In this document: positions 7,836 to 16,345 of the stretch, in pieces
How the letters are laid out: each line of letters opens with the position of its first letter
How positions within the stretch are numbered: position 1 is the stretch's first letter
Assembly: GCF_019704555.1 (NCBI RefSeq)
Contig: NZ_AP024745.1
Coordinates: 8,130,501-8,194,500, forward strand
Direction of reading: 5' to 3'
From: Actinoplanes sp. L3-i22
Lineage (GTDB): Bacteria; Actinomycetota; Actinomycetes; Mycobacteriales; Micromonosporaceae
Length of the DNA: 64,000 nucleotides
Notes under the pieces: generated by a model
Seen by the model: only the letters and a program-made list of their open reading frames with translations
The model's database searches: none
Told to the model about the DNA's origin: nothing
Position numbers and translations under genes: made by a program

Positions 7836-9211
7836 GGGCGGAGCTTCCGCTGGTGCGGTTCCGGGGGATCCTGGAGCACCGGCTCGGGTGGACGACGACC
7901 GACACCGAGGCGGTGCCGATCCTGCCGGTGCTCGCCGAGCGGGCCGCCGCCCGGCACCTGGCCGAGGACGAGTACCTGACCCGGCTGGCCGGCCAGGCCT
8001 GGCCGGAGGAGACCGCGGTGCTCGCCGAGCGGCTCAGCATCACCGAGACGTACTTCTTCCGGCACGGCGACCAGTTCCGCGCGCTCGGCGAGCGGGTGCT
8101 GCCGGAACGCCTCCGGGCCCGGTCCGGGCAGCGGGTGCTGCGGCTGCTCTCGGTCGGCTGCTCGTCCGGCGAGGAGCCGTACTCGCTGGCCATCGCGGCG
8201 CAGCGGGCCCGGCCGGCGCTGGACTGGATCGTCGCGGTGGTGGGCGTCGACGCGAACCCGGAGATGCTGCGGCGGGCCCGGCGCGCCGAGTACTCCGAGT
8301 GGTCGTTGCGGGAGACTCCCGAGGACGAACGGCGGCGGTGGTTCCGCCGTACGGCGAACGGGTTTGATGTCGTCCCGGAAATTCTCTCCTCGGTGCAGTT
8401 CGTCGAACACAACGTGGCCGGGCCGGAGGACCCGCGGATCTGGCAGCCCGGGCGGTACGACGTGATCTTCTGCCGCAACCTGCTGATGTACCTGACCAGG
8501 CCGGTGATGACGGTGCTGCTGGGCCGGATCACCGCCGCGCTCGCGCCGGGCGGCGCCCTGTTCCTCGGGCACACCGACACGCTCGGCAGCGATCCGGCCG
8601 GATTCGCCGTGGAGCACTTCGGCGACACCGTGTACTACCGGCGGACGGTCCCCGCGGCCGCGACCGCCGCACCCCAGCCGTCGCGTCCCGCGCACCCGCC
8701 GCGTCCGCCGCTCCCGGACCGGCCCGCGGCCGACGCCCACGCCCGGGCCCTGGAGCTGTTCCGGGACGAGCGGTTCGCCGCGGCGCTCGCCGTCGCGGAG
8801 CCCGGTGACCTGCTGCTGCGCGGGGTGCTGCTGGCCCAGCTCGGCCGGCTCGACGAGGCCCGGGCGATCGCCCGGCGGCTGATCGACGCCGGCGGCACCG
8901 ACCCGGACGCCCACCAGTTGCTCGGCGCGTGTCACGAGGTGGACGAACCGGATCAGGCGCACGGGGAGTACCGGCTGGCGGCGTACCTCGATCCCGGGTT
9001 CGCCATGCCCCGGCTGCGGATGGGCCTGCTGGCCCGGCGCCGCGGCGACGGCGGCAACGCGGCGGCCGACCTGGCCGCGGCGCTGGAGCTGCTGGCCCGC
9101 GAGTCCGAGGAGCGGATCACGATGTTCGGCGGCGGGTTCGGGCGGCTCACGCTGAGCTCGCTGTGCCGGTCCGAGCTGGACGCGGCGACGGCGCGGGGGA
9201 CCCGGCGATGA
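7832..9211 (+). CDS. cheR: CheR-type methyltransferase with C-terminal TPR region
   Basis: A 459-residue SAM-dependent methyltransferase that should methylate glutamates of the receptor encoded two genes downstream. The CheR part (about residues 5-270) shows SITETYFFRHGDQF, the SAM loop LSVGCSSGEEPYS, the acidic residue in VVGVDANPEML, and DVIFCRNLLMYL. The rest (about 300-440) is a helical region with repeated Ala/Leu-rich units that read as degenerate TPRs. CheR-TPR fusions are characteristic of WspC and related non-flagellar systems. It starts with GTG overlapping the CheW stop by 4 bases. Confidence 0.9.
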   Translation: MRAELPLVRFRGILEHRLGWTTTDTEAVPILPVLAERAAARHLAEDEYLTRLAGQAWPEETAVLAERLSITETYFFRHGDQFRALGERVLPERLRARSGQRVLRLLSVGCSSGEEPYSLAIAAQRARPALDWIVAVVGVDANPEMLRRARRAEYSEWSLRETPEDERRRWFRRTANGFDVVPEILSSVQFVEHNVAGPEDPRIWQPGRYDVIFCRNLLMYLTRPVMTVLLGRITAALAPGGALFLGHTDTLGSDPAGFAVEHFGDTVYYRRTVPAAATAAPQPSRPAHPPRPPLPDRPAADAHARALELFRDERFAAALAVAEPGDLLLRGVLLAQLGRLDEARAIARRLIDAGGTDPDAHQLLGACHEVDEPDQAHGEYRLAAYLDPGFAMPRLRMGLLARRRGDGGNAAADLAAALELLARESEERITMFGGGFGRLTLSSLCRSELDAATARGTRR

Positions 9212-9741
9212 CCGAAAGCATCCAGACCCGGGTCGATCGGCTGCGGGCCGATTTCGATCGCTCCTTCGCGGTGCCGTTGCGGACCCTGGACGACGACGCG
9301 GTGGAGCTGCTCGCGGTCGGGGTGGGTGGCCGGGCGTACGCGATGCGGCTGTCCCAGACCTCCGGGCTCTACCCGGACCGGCCGGTGACACCGCTGCCCA
9401 CCTCGGTCCCGGCGCTGCGCGGCCTGGCCGGGTTCGCCGGCGTGGTGGTCCCGGTCTACGACCTGGCCGCCCTGCTCGGGCATCCGATCGCCGACGAGCC
9501 GCGCTGGCTGGTGCTGGCCGGCGGCACGCCACCGCTGGCGCTCGCCTTCCACCAGCTCGACCACCACGTCCGGGTACCGGCCGGCGACGTGGTGGACGCG
9601 TCCGGCTCGACTCCGGTCCGGGGCTGCCTGCGGGGCATGGTCCGGCTGCCGGACGGCGACCGGCCGATCATCGACGTACCGGCCACCCGCGCCCTGGCCC
9701 ACCGCATGGCCGGGCATGAACTCACGGAGGGAACCCCATGA
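9208..9741 (+). CDS. cheW: CheW-like coupling protein 2 (WspD-like position)
   Basis: A 177-residue CheW-domain protein, the second coupling protein of the operon. Core strands are [19 protein letters not shown] near residue 30 and [20 protein letters not shown] near 70, followed by the second sub-barrel ([14 protein letters not shown]). The start ATG 9208 overlaps the CheR stop (ATGA), and its own stop overlaps the receptor start in the same way. Two separate CheW proteins flanking a CheR-TPR gene is the Wsp arrangement. Confidence 0.82.
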   Translation: MTESIQTRVDRLRADFDRSFAVPLRTLDDDAVELLAVGVGGRAYAMRLSQTSGLYPDRPVTPLPTSVPALRGLAGFAGVVVPVYDLAALLGHPIADEPRWLVLAGGTPPLALAFHQLDHHVRVPAGDVVDASGSTPVRGCLRGMVRLPDGDRPIIDVPATRALAHRMAGHELTEGTP

Positions 9742-11204
9742 TGGAGGGGCACACATTCGGCCGGAAGATGGGTGCCGGGGTCGCGATCACCGGTCTCCTG
9801 ACGCTGGTCTCGGTGACCGTCGCCGTGGTCTGCATGCTGTTCGTGGTGCACGCCAAGGACCGGGTGATCTCGGCGGCCACCTATCAGCTGACCGGCGCGG
9901 TCAATCTCAACGGGCTGATGGACAAGCGGCTCAGCGACTACCGGGCCTACATGCTCTACGGCACCGCGGAGTTCTCCGATGCCACCGCGCAGGACCGGAC
10001 CGACTTCCACAACCAGCTCAGCAGTCTGCGGAGCAATCCCGACGCGACGGTCCGGGCCCTGCTGGACCGGGTGTCGGCCGCCGAGGAGAAGCACGCCGAG
10101 TGGGTCGACACGGTGATGGCCGAGCGGGAGCGCACCAAGGACCCGCTGGTCGCCGCGAAGCTCAACAGCACCTCGGCGGTGCCGCTGCGCAAGGAGGTCC
10201 AGGCCGCGCTCAACGACCTGACCACCCGGGTCCGGGCCGACGTGCTGGCCGACCGGAACCACTCGTCGCGGCAGGCGAACATCGCGATCGCGGTGATCGT
10301 GGTGCTGGGCGCGCTGACCGCCGGCAGCGCGGTGCTGGTGGCCTGGCGGCTGAGCCGGGACCTGCGCCGCGAGGTGGGCGCCGCGGTCGGGCACATCCAG
10401 AGCTCGTCGGCGGAGCTGGAGGCGGCCGCCCAGCAGCAGGCCAACGGCGGGCGGGACCAGGCCAGCGCGATGAACGAGATCACCACCACGATCAACGAGC
10501 TGCTGATCACGTCCCGGCAGATCGCCGACAGCGCCCAGCGCGTCTCCAAGATCGCCGAGGAGACCGAGTCGGCGGCCCGGGCCGGCGACTCCACCATCGA
10601 CTCGACCCGGGCGTCGATCACCGCGATCCGTACCCAGGTCGACCAGATCGTCCAGCACATGCTGGCGCTGGGCGAGAAGTCGCAGCAGATCGGCGGGGTG
10701 GTCGACCTGGTCGCGGAGCTGGCCGAGCAGACCAACATCCTGGCCATCAACGCGACCATCGAGGCCAGCGGCGCCGGCGAGTGGGGCCGCCGGTTCGCGG
10801 TGGTGGCCGAGGAGATCCGCAAGCTGGCCGACCGGACCGCGGCGTCGGCGAAGGAGATCCGGCAGATGATCGAGGACGTCCGGGGCGCGGTGAACACCAC
10901 CGTGATGGCGACCGAGATCGGCGCCAAGGCGGTGGACGCCGGGTCCCGGCAGTTCGACGACGCGACCAGCGCGTTCCGGGAGATCGCCCAGCTGGTGTCG
11001 ACCACCAACGACGCGACCCGGGAGATCGAGCTCTCCACCAAGCAGCAGACCACCGCGGTCGAGCAGGTCAACGTGGCCGTCTCGGACACCGCCCGGGTGT
11101 CCCGGGAGACCGAGAGCAGCGCGGTGCAGACCAAGCAGACCGCGGCGCATCTGAGCAACCTCTCCGGCGAACTGCTGGAAATGGTCGGATCCCGGGGCCA
11201 CTGA
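9738..11204 (+). CDS. Methyl-accepting chemoreceptor with four-helix-bundle-type sensor
   Basis: A 488-residue receptor. Two transmembrane helices (about 14-35 and 180-205) bracket an extracellular helical domain of about 145 residues that looks like a four-helix bundle. The cytoplasmic part is a long coiled coil whose tip, [20 protein letters not shown] followed by [17 protein letters not shown], is the CheA/CheW contact. The usual tip IEAARAGE is changed to IEASGAGE, so the hairpin may be tuned to the private CheA and CheW proteins of this operon. A clear HAMP domain is not obvious. Its place between CheW and CheA makes it the dedicated input of the pathway. Confidence 0.9.
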   Translation: MMEGHTFGRKMGAGVAITGLLTLVSVTVAVVCMLFVVHAKDRVISAATYQLTGAVNLNGLMDKRLSDYRAYMLYGTAEFSDATAQDRTDFHNQLSSLRSNPDATVRALLDRVSAAEEKHAEWVDTVMAERERTKDPLVAAKLNSTSAVPLRKEVQAALNDLTTRVRADVLADRNHSSRQANIAIAVIVVLGALTAGSAVLVAWRLSRDLRREVGAAVGHIQSSSAELEAAAQQQANGGRDQASAMNEITTTINELLITSRQIADSAQRVSKIAEETESAARAGDSTIDSTRASITAIRTQVDQIVQHMLALGEKSQQIGGVVDLVAELAEQTNILAINATIEASGAGEWGRRFAVVAEEIRKLADRTAASAKEIRQMIEDVRGAVNTTVMATEIGAKAVDAGSRQFDDATSAFREIAQLVSTTNDATREIELSTKQQTTAVEQVNVAVSDTARVSRETESSAVQTKQTAAHLSNLSGELLEMVGSRGH

Positions 11205-11205
11205 G

Positions 11206-13278
11206 ATGCCGGAGAACCGGGATCCCCTGCGCTACTTCCGGGTCGAGGCGAAGGAGCTGGTCGAGGAGATCAGCTCCGGGGTGCTCGACCTGGACCAGCG
11301 GCCCGGCCCGGAGCCGGTGGCGAAGCTGCTGCGGGTGGCGCACACGCTCAAGGGCGCGGCCCGGGTGGTCCGGCAGAAGGACATCGCCGACCGGGCGCAC
11401 GAGTTCGAGGAGATCCTGGTCCCGCACCGGGACGACCCGGCCGGGCTGGCCGAGTCCGACATGCGCGAGCTGCTGCGGCTCAACGACGTGATCAGCGCGC
11501 AGGTCGCCGCGCTGTCCCAGCCGCAACCCGCGCCCGCGCCGCCGGCGTCGTCGTCGGCTGCTGTTGCTGCTGAGGAGACACCGGTCCCGGCGCCGGACGA
11601 GGAGCACGAGCCGATCGCCCCGCGCTCCACCACCGAGGACCTCGACGACCTGCTGGACTCGATCGGGGAGGCGAACGCCCGGATGGCCCCGCTGCGCCTG
11701 GGCTGCCACACCCTGGAGCGCCTACACCGCGACGCCGAGACGCTCGCCGAGCAGATGCGCGGCGGCCGGACCTCGCCCGGCCTCACCCGGGCGACCGCCC
11801 AGCGGCTGGCCGGCGAGCTGGGCACCGCCGGGCGGCGGCTGATCGACGCGGTGGACCGGATCGAACGGGAGCTCGACGACGTCCGGGCCAAGGCGGAGGG
11901 CCTGCGCCTGGTGCCGGCCGGCAGCATCTTCACGGCGCTGCGCCGGGCGGTCCGGGACGCGGCCGACGGTGACGGCAAGAAGGTCCGGTTCGGCACCGTC
12001 GGCGCCGAGGTGAAGATGGGCTCGCACCTGCTCGGCCCGATCAGCGCCGCGTTCCTGCACGTGGTCCGCAACGCCGTGGTGCACGGGATCGAACCGGCCG
12101 CGGAACGGCTGACCGCGGGCAAGCCGGCCGAGGGGACGATCACCTTCGAGGTGGAGCGGCGCGGCCGGTTCGCGGCGTTCCGCTGCACCGACGACGGACG
12201 CGGGTTCGACGTGGCCGCGCTGCAGGCCAAGGCGCGGGCCCGGGGCTCGGTGGTGACCGGCGAGGCGGAGGTCCTCGAGCTGGTCATGCACGGCGGGCTG
12301 AGCACCTCGAAGGCGGTGACCGAGGTGTCCGGCCGGGCGATCGGGATGGACGTGGTCCGCGACATCGCCGCGCAGCTGCACGGCGAGGTGAAGATCCGCA
12401 GCACCGCCGGGGCCGGCGCGATCGTCGAGCTGATCGTGCCGCTCGCCCTGCTGAGCATGACCGGGCTGCTGGTCGAGGCGGGCGGCACGGTCGCGTCGCT
12501 GCCGCTGGACTCGGTACGGGCCTGCGTACGGCTGAGCGCCACCGAGGCGGCCACCGCGGCGGCCACCGGCAAACTCGTCTACCAGGACACCGCCGCGCCG
12601 TTCCGGCCGCTGGTGGAGACGCTCTACACCGGGCGGGCGGTGCCGGACTCGGCCGGCGCGGGCGCCGCCGTGATGCTGGAGGCCGGCGACGGCACCGTCG
12701 CGGTCGGCGTGGACCGGCTCTGCGGCACGCACGCCCTGGTCGCCCGGCCGCTGCCGGACCTGGCCCCGTCCACCCGGGCGATCGGCAGCGTCTCGGTGGA
12801 CGCGGACGGCAACCCGCGCCTGGTGCTCGACCCGGACGGGCTGGCCGCCGAGATGCTGCGCGGCGACGCGGACGGCGGCCGGGCGGCGATCGCCACGATG
12901 GCGCCCCCGCTGCCGATCCTGGTCGTCGACGACTCGCTGACCACCCGGATGCTGGAGCGCAGCATCCTGGAGTCGGCCGGCTACCAGGTCGATCTGGCCG
13001 CCTCCGGCGAGGAGGGCCTGGAACGGGCCCGGTCCCGCCGGTACGGCCTGTTCCTCACCGACATCGACATGCCCGGCATCGACGGCTTCACGTTCGTCGA
13101 GCGGACCCGGGCCGATCCGGACCTGGCCGGGGTGCCGGCGATCCTGGTCAGCTCCCGGGCCAGCGCCGCCGACCGGGACCGCGGGATCCGGGCCGGGGCC
13201 AGCGCGTACGTCGTCAAGGGCGAGTTCGACCAGGAGCAGTTGCTCACCCACATCCGCGGGCTGGTGGTACGGGCATGA
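11206..13278 (+). CDS. cheA: Hybrid CheA histidine kinase with C-terminal receiver (WspE-like)
   Basis: A 690-residue kinase. The N-terminal HPt domain carries AHTLKGAARV with the phosphorylatable His46. After a Pro/Ala/Glu linker (about 105-145) and a helical stretch comes the ATP-binding domain with VVRNAVVHGIE (N box), DDGRGFDV (G1) and the segment GGLSTSKAVTEVSGRAIGMD, then a CheW-like domain and a receiver with DDSLTTR and TDIDMPG, the last containing the acceptor Asp. No P2 (CheY/CheB docking) domain is apparent, which fits a kinase that passes phosphate to its own receiver. This CheA-REC design is that of WspE. Start ATG 11206 lies 1 base after the receptor stop. Confidence 0.9.
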   Translation: MPENRDPLRYFRVEAKELVEEISSGVLDLDQRPGPEPVAKLLRVAHTLKGAARVVRQKDIADRAHEFEEILVPHRDDPAGLAESDMRELLRLNDVISAQVAALSQPQPAPAPPASSSAAVAAEETPVPAPDEEHEPIAPRSTTEDLDDLLDSIGEANARMAPLRLGCHTLERLHRDAETLAEQMRGGRTSPGLTRATAQRLAGELGTAGRRLIDAVDRIERELDDVRAKAEGLRLVPAGSIFTALRRAVRDAADGDGKKVRFGTVGAEVKMGSHLLGPISAAFLHVVRNAVVHGIEPAAERLTAGKPAEGTITFEVERRGRFAAFRCTDDGRGFDVAALQAKARARGSVVTGEAEVLELVMHGGLSTSKAVTEVSGRAIGMDVVRDIAAQLHGEVKIRSTAGAGAIVELIVPLALLSMTGLLVEAGGTVASLPLDSVRACVRLSATEAATAAATGKLVYQDTAAPFRPLVETLYTGRAVPDSAGAGAAVMLEAGDGTVAVGVDRLCGTHALVARPLPDLAPSTRAIGSVSVDADGNPRLVLDPDGLAAEMLRGDADGGRAAIATMAPPLPILVVDDSLTTRMLERSILESAGYQVDLAASGEEGLERARSRRYGLFLTDIDMPGIDGFTFVERTRADPDLAGVPAILVSSRASAADRDRGIRAGASAYVVKGEFDQEQLLTHIRGLVVRA

Positions 13279-14342
13279 TCCGGGTTCTGGTGGTCGAGGA
13301 CTCCGCGACCATGCGCTACCACCTGCGCGAGGCCCTCACCGAGGACCCGGAGCTGCAGGTGGTCGGCGAGGCGGTGACCGGTGAGCAGGCCGTCGAGATG
13401 ACCGGCCGGCTGCGCCCGGACGTGATCACGATGGACATGATGCTGCCCGGGATCAGCGGGCTGCAGGCGACCGAGCACATCATGGCCGAGCACCCGACGC
13501 CGATCCTGGTGGTCTCGTCGGCGGACCGGCAGGAGCTGTTCAGCACGTACAACGCGCTGGCCGCGGGCGCGGTGGACGTGATGGAGAAGCCGCGCGGCGA
13601 CGAGTCGGACGCGGACTGGTCGCCCCGGCTGCGCCGGACGCTGCGGATGGTGTCCCGGATCCGGGTGATCACCCACCCGCGGGCGCGGCTGGACGGCCGG
13701 GCCAAGCCGGCCCCCGCGCCCACGCCGCCGGCCCCGGTCACTCCCCCGCACCCGAGCGCGATGGCGGTGGTCGCGATCGGCTCGTCGACCGGTGGCCCGG
13801 CCGCGCTCACCGAGCTGCTGCGCGAGCTGCCGGCGAACTTCCGGACCCCGGTGCTGTGCGTGCAGCACATCGCGGCCAGCGAGCAGTTCGCGGTGGCGTT
13901 CTCCGACTGGCTGGCCGGGCAGACCGGGCGCAACGTGCGCTACGCGCAGGACGGCGTCCCGGTGCGCTCGCTCGCCGGCCAGGTCCTGCTCGCCCCGCCG
14001 GACCGTCACGTGTACCTCCGGGACCACGTGATCCGGCTCTCCGACGGCCCGCCCCGGCACTCCTGCCGGCCCTCGGTCGACGTGCTGTTCGAGTCGGTCG
14101 CCGCCGAGTACGGCGCGATGGCGGCCGGCTGCCTGCTCACCGGCATGGGCCGGGACGGCGCGCTCGGGCTGCTGCAGATGCGCAAGCGGGGCGCGATCAC
14201 GTTCGCCCAGGACGAGCACTCGTGCACGGTCTACGGCATGCCCCGGGAGGCGGCGCTGATCGGCGCGGCGATGCACATCCTGCCGCCGGCCCGGATCTCG
14301 GCCCGGCTGGCCGAGCTGCATCCCGCGGCGGTCCGCCGATGA
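13275..14342 (+). CDS. cheB: CheB receptor methylesterase/response regulator
   Basis: A 355-residue protein with an N-terminal receiver (acceptor Asp54 in TMDMMLPG) and a C-terminal methylesterase domain. The catalytic residues can be placed: the serine in GSSTGGP (about Ser171), the histidine in CVQHIAASEQF, and the aspartate in GMGRDGALG. It removes methyl groups added by the CheR of the operon and so resets receptor sensitivity. The start overlaps the CheA stop by 4 bases. The length is typical of the family. Confidence 0.93.
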   Translation: MIRVLVVEDSATMRYHLREALTEDPELQVVGEAVTGEQAVEMTGRLRPDVITMDMMLPGISGLQATEHIMAEHPTPILVVSSADRQELFSTYNALAAGAVDVMEKPRGDESDADWSPRLRRTLRMVSRIRVITHPRARLDGRAKPAPAPTPPAPVTPPHPSAMAVVAIGSSTGGPAALTELLRELPANFRTPVLCVQHIAASEQFAVAFSDWLAGQTGRNVRYAQDGVPVRSLAGQVLLAPPDRHVYLRDHVIRLSDGPPRHSCRPSVDVLFESVAAEYGAMAAGCLLTGMGRDGALGLLQMRKRGAITFAQDEHSCTVYGMPREAALIGAAMHILPPARISARLAELHPAAVRR

Positions 14343-16336
14343 GCCCGACCGTGCTGATCGTCGACGACAGCCTGACCGTGCGGATGGACCTGAACGACGC
14401 GTTCTCCGACGACGGGTTCACCACGATCCTGTGCGCGACCGGCGCGGAGGCCCGCAAGGCGTTCACCACCGCCGAGTTCGACGCGGCGATCCTGGACGTG
14501 CTGCTGCCCGACGCGGACGGCCTGGAGCTGCTCACCGAGCTGCGCGGCTCGGCCGGGCACGTGGGCGTGGTGACCATGCTGCTGTCGGTGGAGAGCGAGG
14601 TCGCCGACCGGCTGGCCGGGCTGCGGATCGGCGCGGACGAGTACGTGGGCAAGCCGTACGACGCCGGTTACGTGGTCGCCCGCACCCGGCAGCTGCTCGG
14701 CGAGCAGATCTCCGCCCGGACCGGCGACGGCAGCCCGACGATCCTGGTGATCGACGACAGCATGACGTTCCGCGAACAGCTGCGCGAGCTGCTGGAGCCG
14801 GAGGGGTACGCGGTGATCACCGCCAACGGCGGCGAGGAGGGCCTGCGGATGGCCGCCGACCGCCGCCCGCACGCGGTGATCGTGGACGGCGTGATGCCGG
14901 GCATCGACGGCGCCACGGTGATCCGCCGGATCCGGCTCGACCCGGCGCTGCGCGACACCCCGTGCCTGCTGATGACCGCGGCCGACGACTACGCCACCGA
15001 GATGCAGATGCTGGACGCCGGCGCCGACGCGTTCGTCCGCAAGCAGCAGGACCTGGCGGTGGTCCTGGCGAAGCTGGCCGCGGTGCTGCGGCAGTCCGCC
15101 GAGACGCTGCCGATCGAGGCGCTCGGCAGCCTGCACGGGCCGGGCAAGGTGTTCACGGTCAGCCCGGCCCGCGCCGACCTGGAGGACTGGGCGGACGCGC
15201 TGCGCGCCGACGGGTACGACATCGTCGCCTGCACCGGCGTCGCCGACGCCCTGGCCCTGCTCGCCGAGCAGACCGCCGACTGCATCGTGCTCGGCGTCGA
15301 CGGCGACCTGCCGGCCGCCCGCGAGGCCTGTCACCGGATCCGCGAGGTGCCGCAGATCGGCGAGATCCCGCTGGTCATGACCGGGGTCGAGGACGCCATG
15401 CTGGACTGCCTGGCGGCCGGCGCCGACGACTACGTCCGCGCCGACGACGTCCCCGAGGGCCTGCGCGTGCACGTCCGCGCCCAGATCCGGCGCAAGCAGA
15501 CGCACGACGAGTCGCGCCGGATCCGCGAGGAGCTGATGCGCCGCGAGCTGGACGCGGCCGAGGAGCGGGCGGCCCGGCAGCTGGCCGAGACCCGGGCGGC
15601 GCTGGTCGAGGAGCTGGAGTGGCGCAACCGGGAGCTGGAGGCGTTCTCCGGCTCGGTCTCCCACGACCTGCGCGGCCCGCTGCAGGTGATCAGCAGTTTC
15701 GCCGAGCACATGCTGGACGAGGCGGACGACGAGGAGCTCGGCGAGCAGACCCGGCACCGGATCACCCGGATCCACGCGGCCGCGCTGCGGATGGCCGACC
15801 TGGTCGAGTCGCTGCTGATCCTGGCCCGGGCCAGCCGCGGCGAGCTGCGCCGGACCACGTTCGACATGACCGCGACGGCCCGTCAGGTGTGCGCCGAGGT
15901 GGCCGGCCGGGATCCCGAGCACAAGGTGGAGTTCCAGGTCCAGGACGACATGTCGGCCGACGCCGACGAGGGCCTGGTCCGGGTGATCCTGGAGAACCTG
16001 ATCAACAACGCGGTGAAGTTCACCCGCAAGGTCGAGCAACCGGTGATCATCGTCGGATGCGAGCAGGGCGATTATTTCGTACGGGACAATGGGGCCGGTT
16101 TTCCGGCGGGGAAGGCCGGCGAGCTGTTCCGTCCCTTCGCCCGCCTGCACGACGCCCGGGATTTCCCCGGCACCGGCATCGGCCTGACCACGGTGCACCG
16201 CGCGGTGGAACGCCACGGCGGCGAGATCCGGGCGGACGGCGAGGAGGGCCAGGGCGCGACCTTCCGCTTCACGCTGCCACCGACCGAGTCCCCGCCCGGC
16301 CCGGAGCGGCGCGGCCAGCCCCGCCGCTCCGGTTGA
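14339..16336 (+). CDS. Histidine kinase with three N-terminal receiver domains, output of the chemosensory operon
   Basis: A 665-residue soluble protein. Receiver 1 (about 3-118, Asp53) and receiver 2 (about 133-252, Asp183) have normal acidic and Asp sites. Receiver 3 (about 268-385) has glycine (Gly319) where the acceptor Asp should be and is degenerate. A coiled coil leads to HisKA with SHDLRGPLQV (His442) and an HATPase with ENLINNAVKFTRK, DNGAGF and FPGTGIGLTTV. No transmembrane segment is visible. It occupies the place of the WspR diguanylate cyclase in Wsp operons, so the pathway would end in phosphotransfer rather than directly in cyclic-di-GMP. Start overlaps the CheB stop by 4 bases. 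Confidence 0.9.
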   Translation: MSPTVLIVDDSLTVRMDLNDAFSDDGFTTILCATGAEARKAFTTAEFDAAILDVLLPDADGLELLTELRGSAGHVGVVTMLLSVESEVADRLAGLRIGADEYVGKPYDAGYVVARTRQLLGEQISARTGDGSPTILVIDDSMTFREQLRELLEPEGYAVITANGGEEGLRMAADRRPHAVIVDGVMPGIDGATVIRRIRLDPALRDTPCLLMTAADDYATEMQMLDAGADAFVRKQQDLAVVLAKLAAVLRQSAETLPIEALGSLHGPGKVFTVSPARADLEDWADALRADGYDIVACTGVADALALLAEQTADCIVLGVDGDLPAAREACHRIREVPQIGEIPLVMTGVEDAMLDCLAAGADDYVRADDVPEGLRVHVRAQIRRKQTHDESRRIREELMRRELDAAEERAARQLAETRAALVEELEWRNRELEAFSGSVSHDLRGPLQVISSFAEHMLDEADDEELGEQTRHRITRIHAAALRMADLVESLLILARASRGELRRTTFDMTATARQVCAEVAGRDPEHKVEFQVQDDMSADADEGLVRVILENLINNAVKFTRKVEQPVIIVGCEQGDYFVRDNGAGFPAGKAGELFRPFARLHDARDFPGTGIGLTTVHRAVERHGGEIRADGEEGQGATFRFTLPPTESPPGPERRGQPRRSG

Positions 16337-16345
16337 CGGAAAGGA

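Noticed and set aside
14231..16216. Long minus-strand frame opposite the triple-receiver kinase
   Set aside because: No domain or signal; the plus-strand gene has receiver and kinase motifs throughout.
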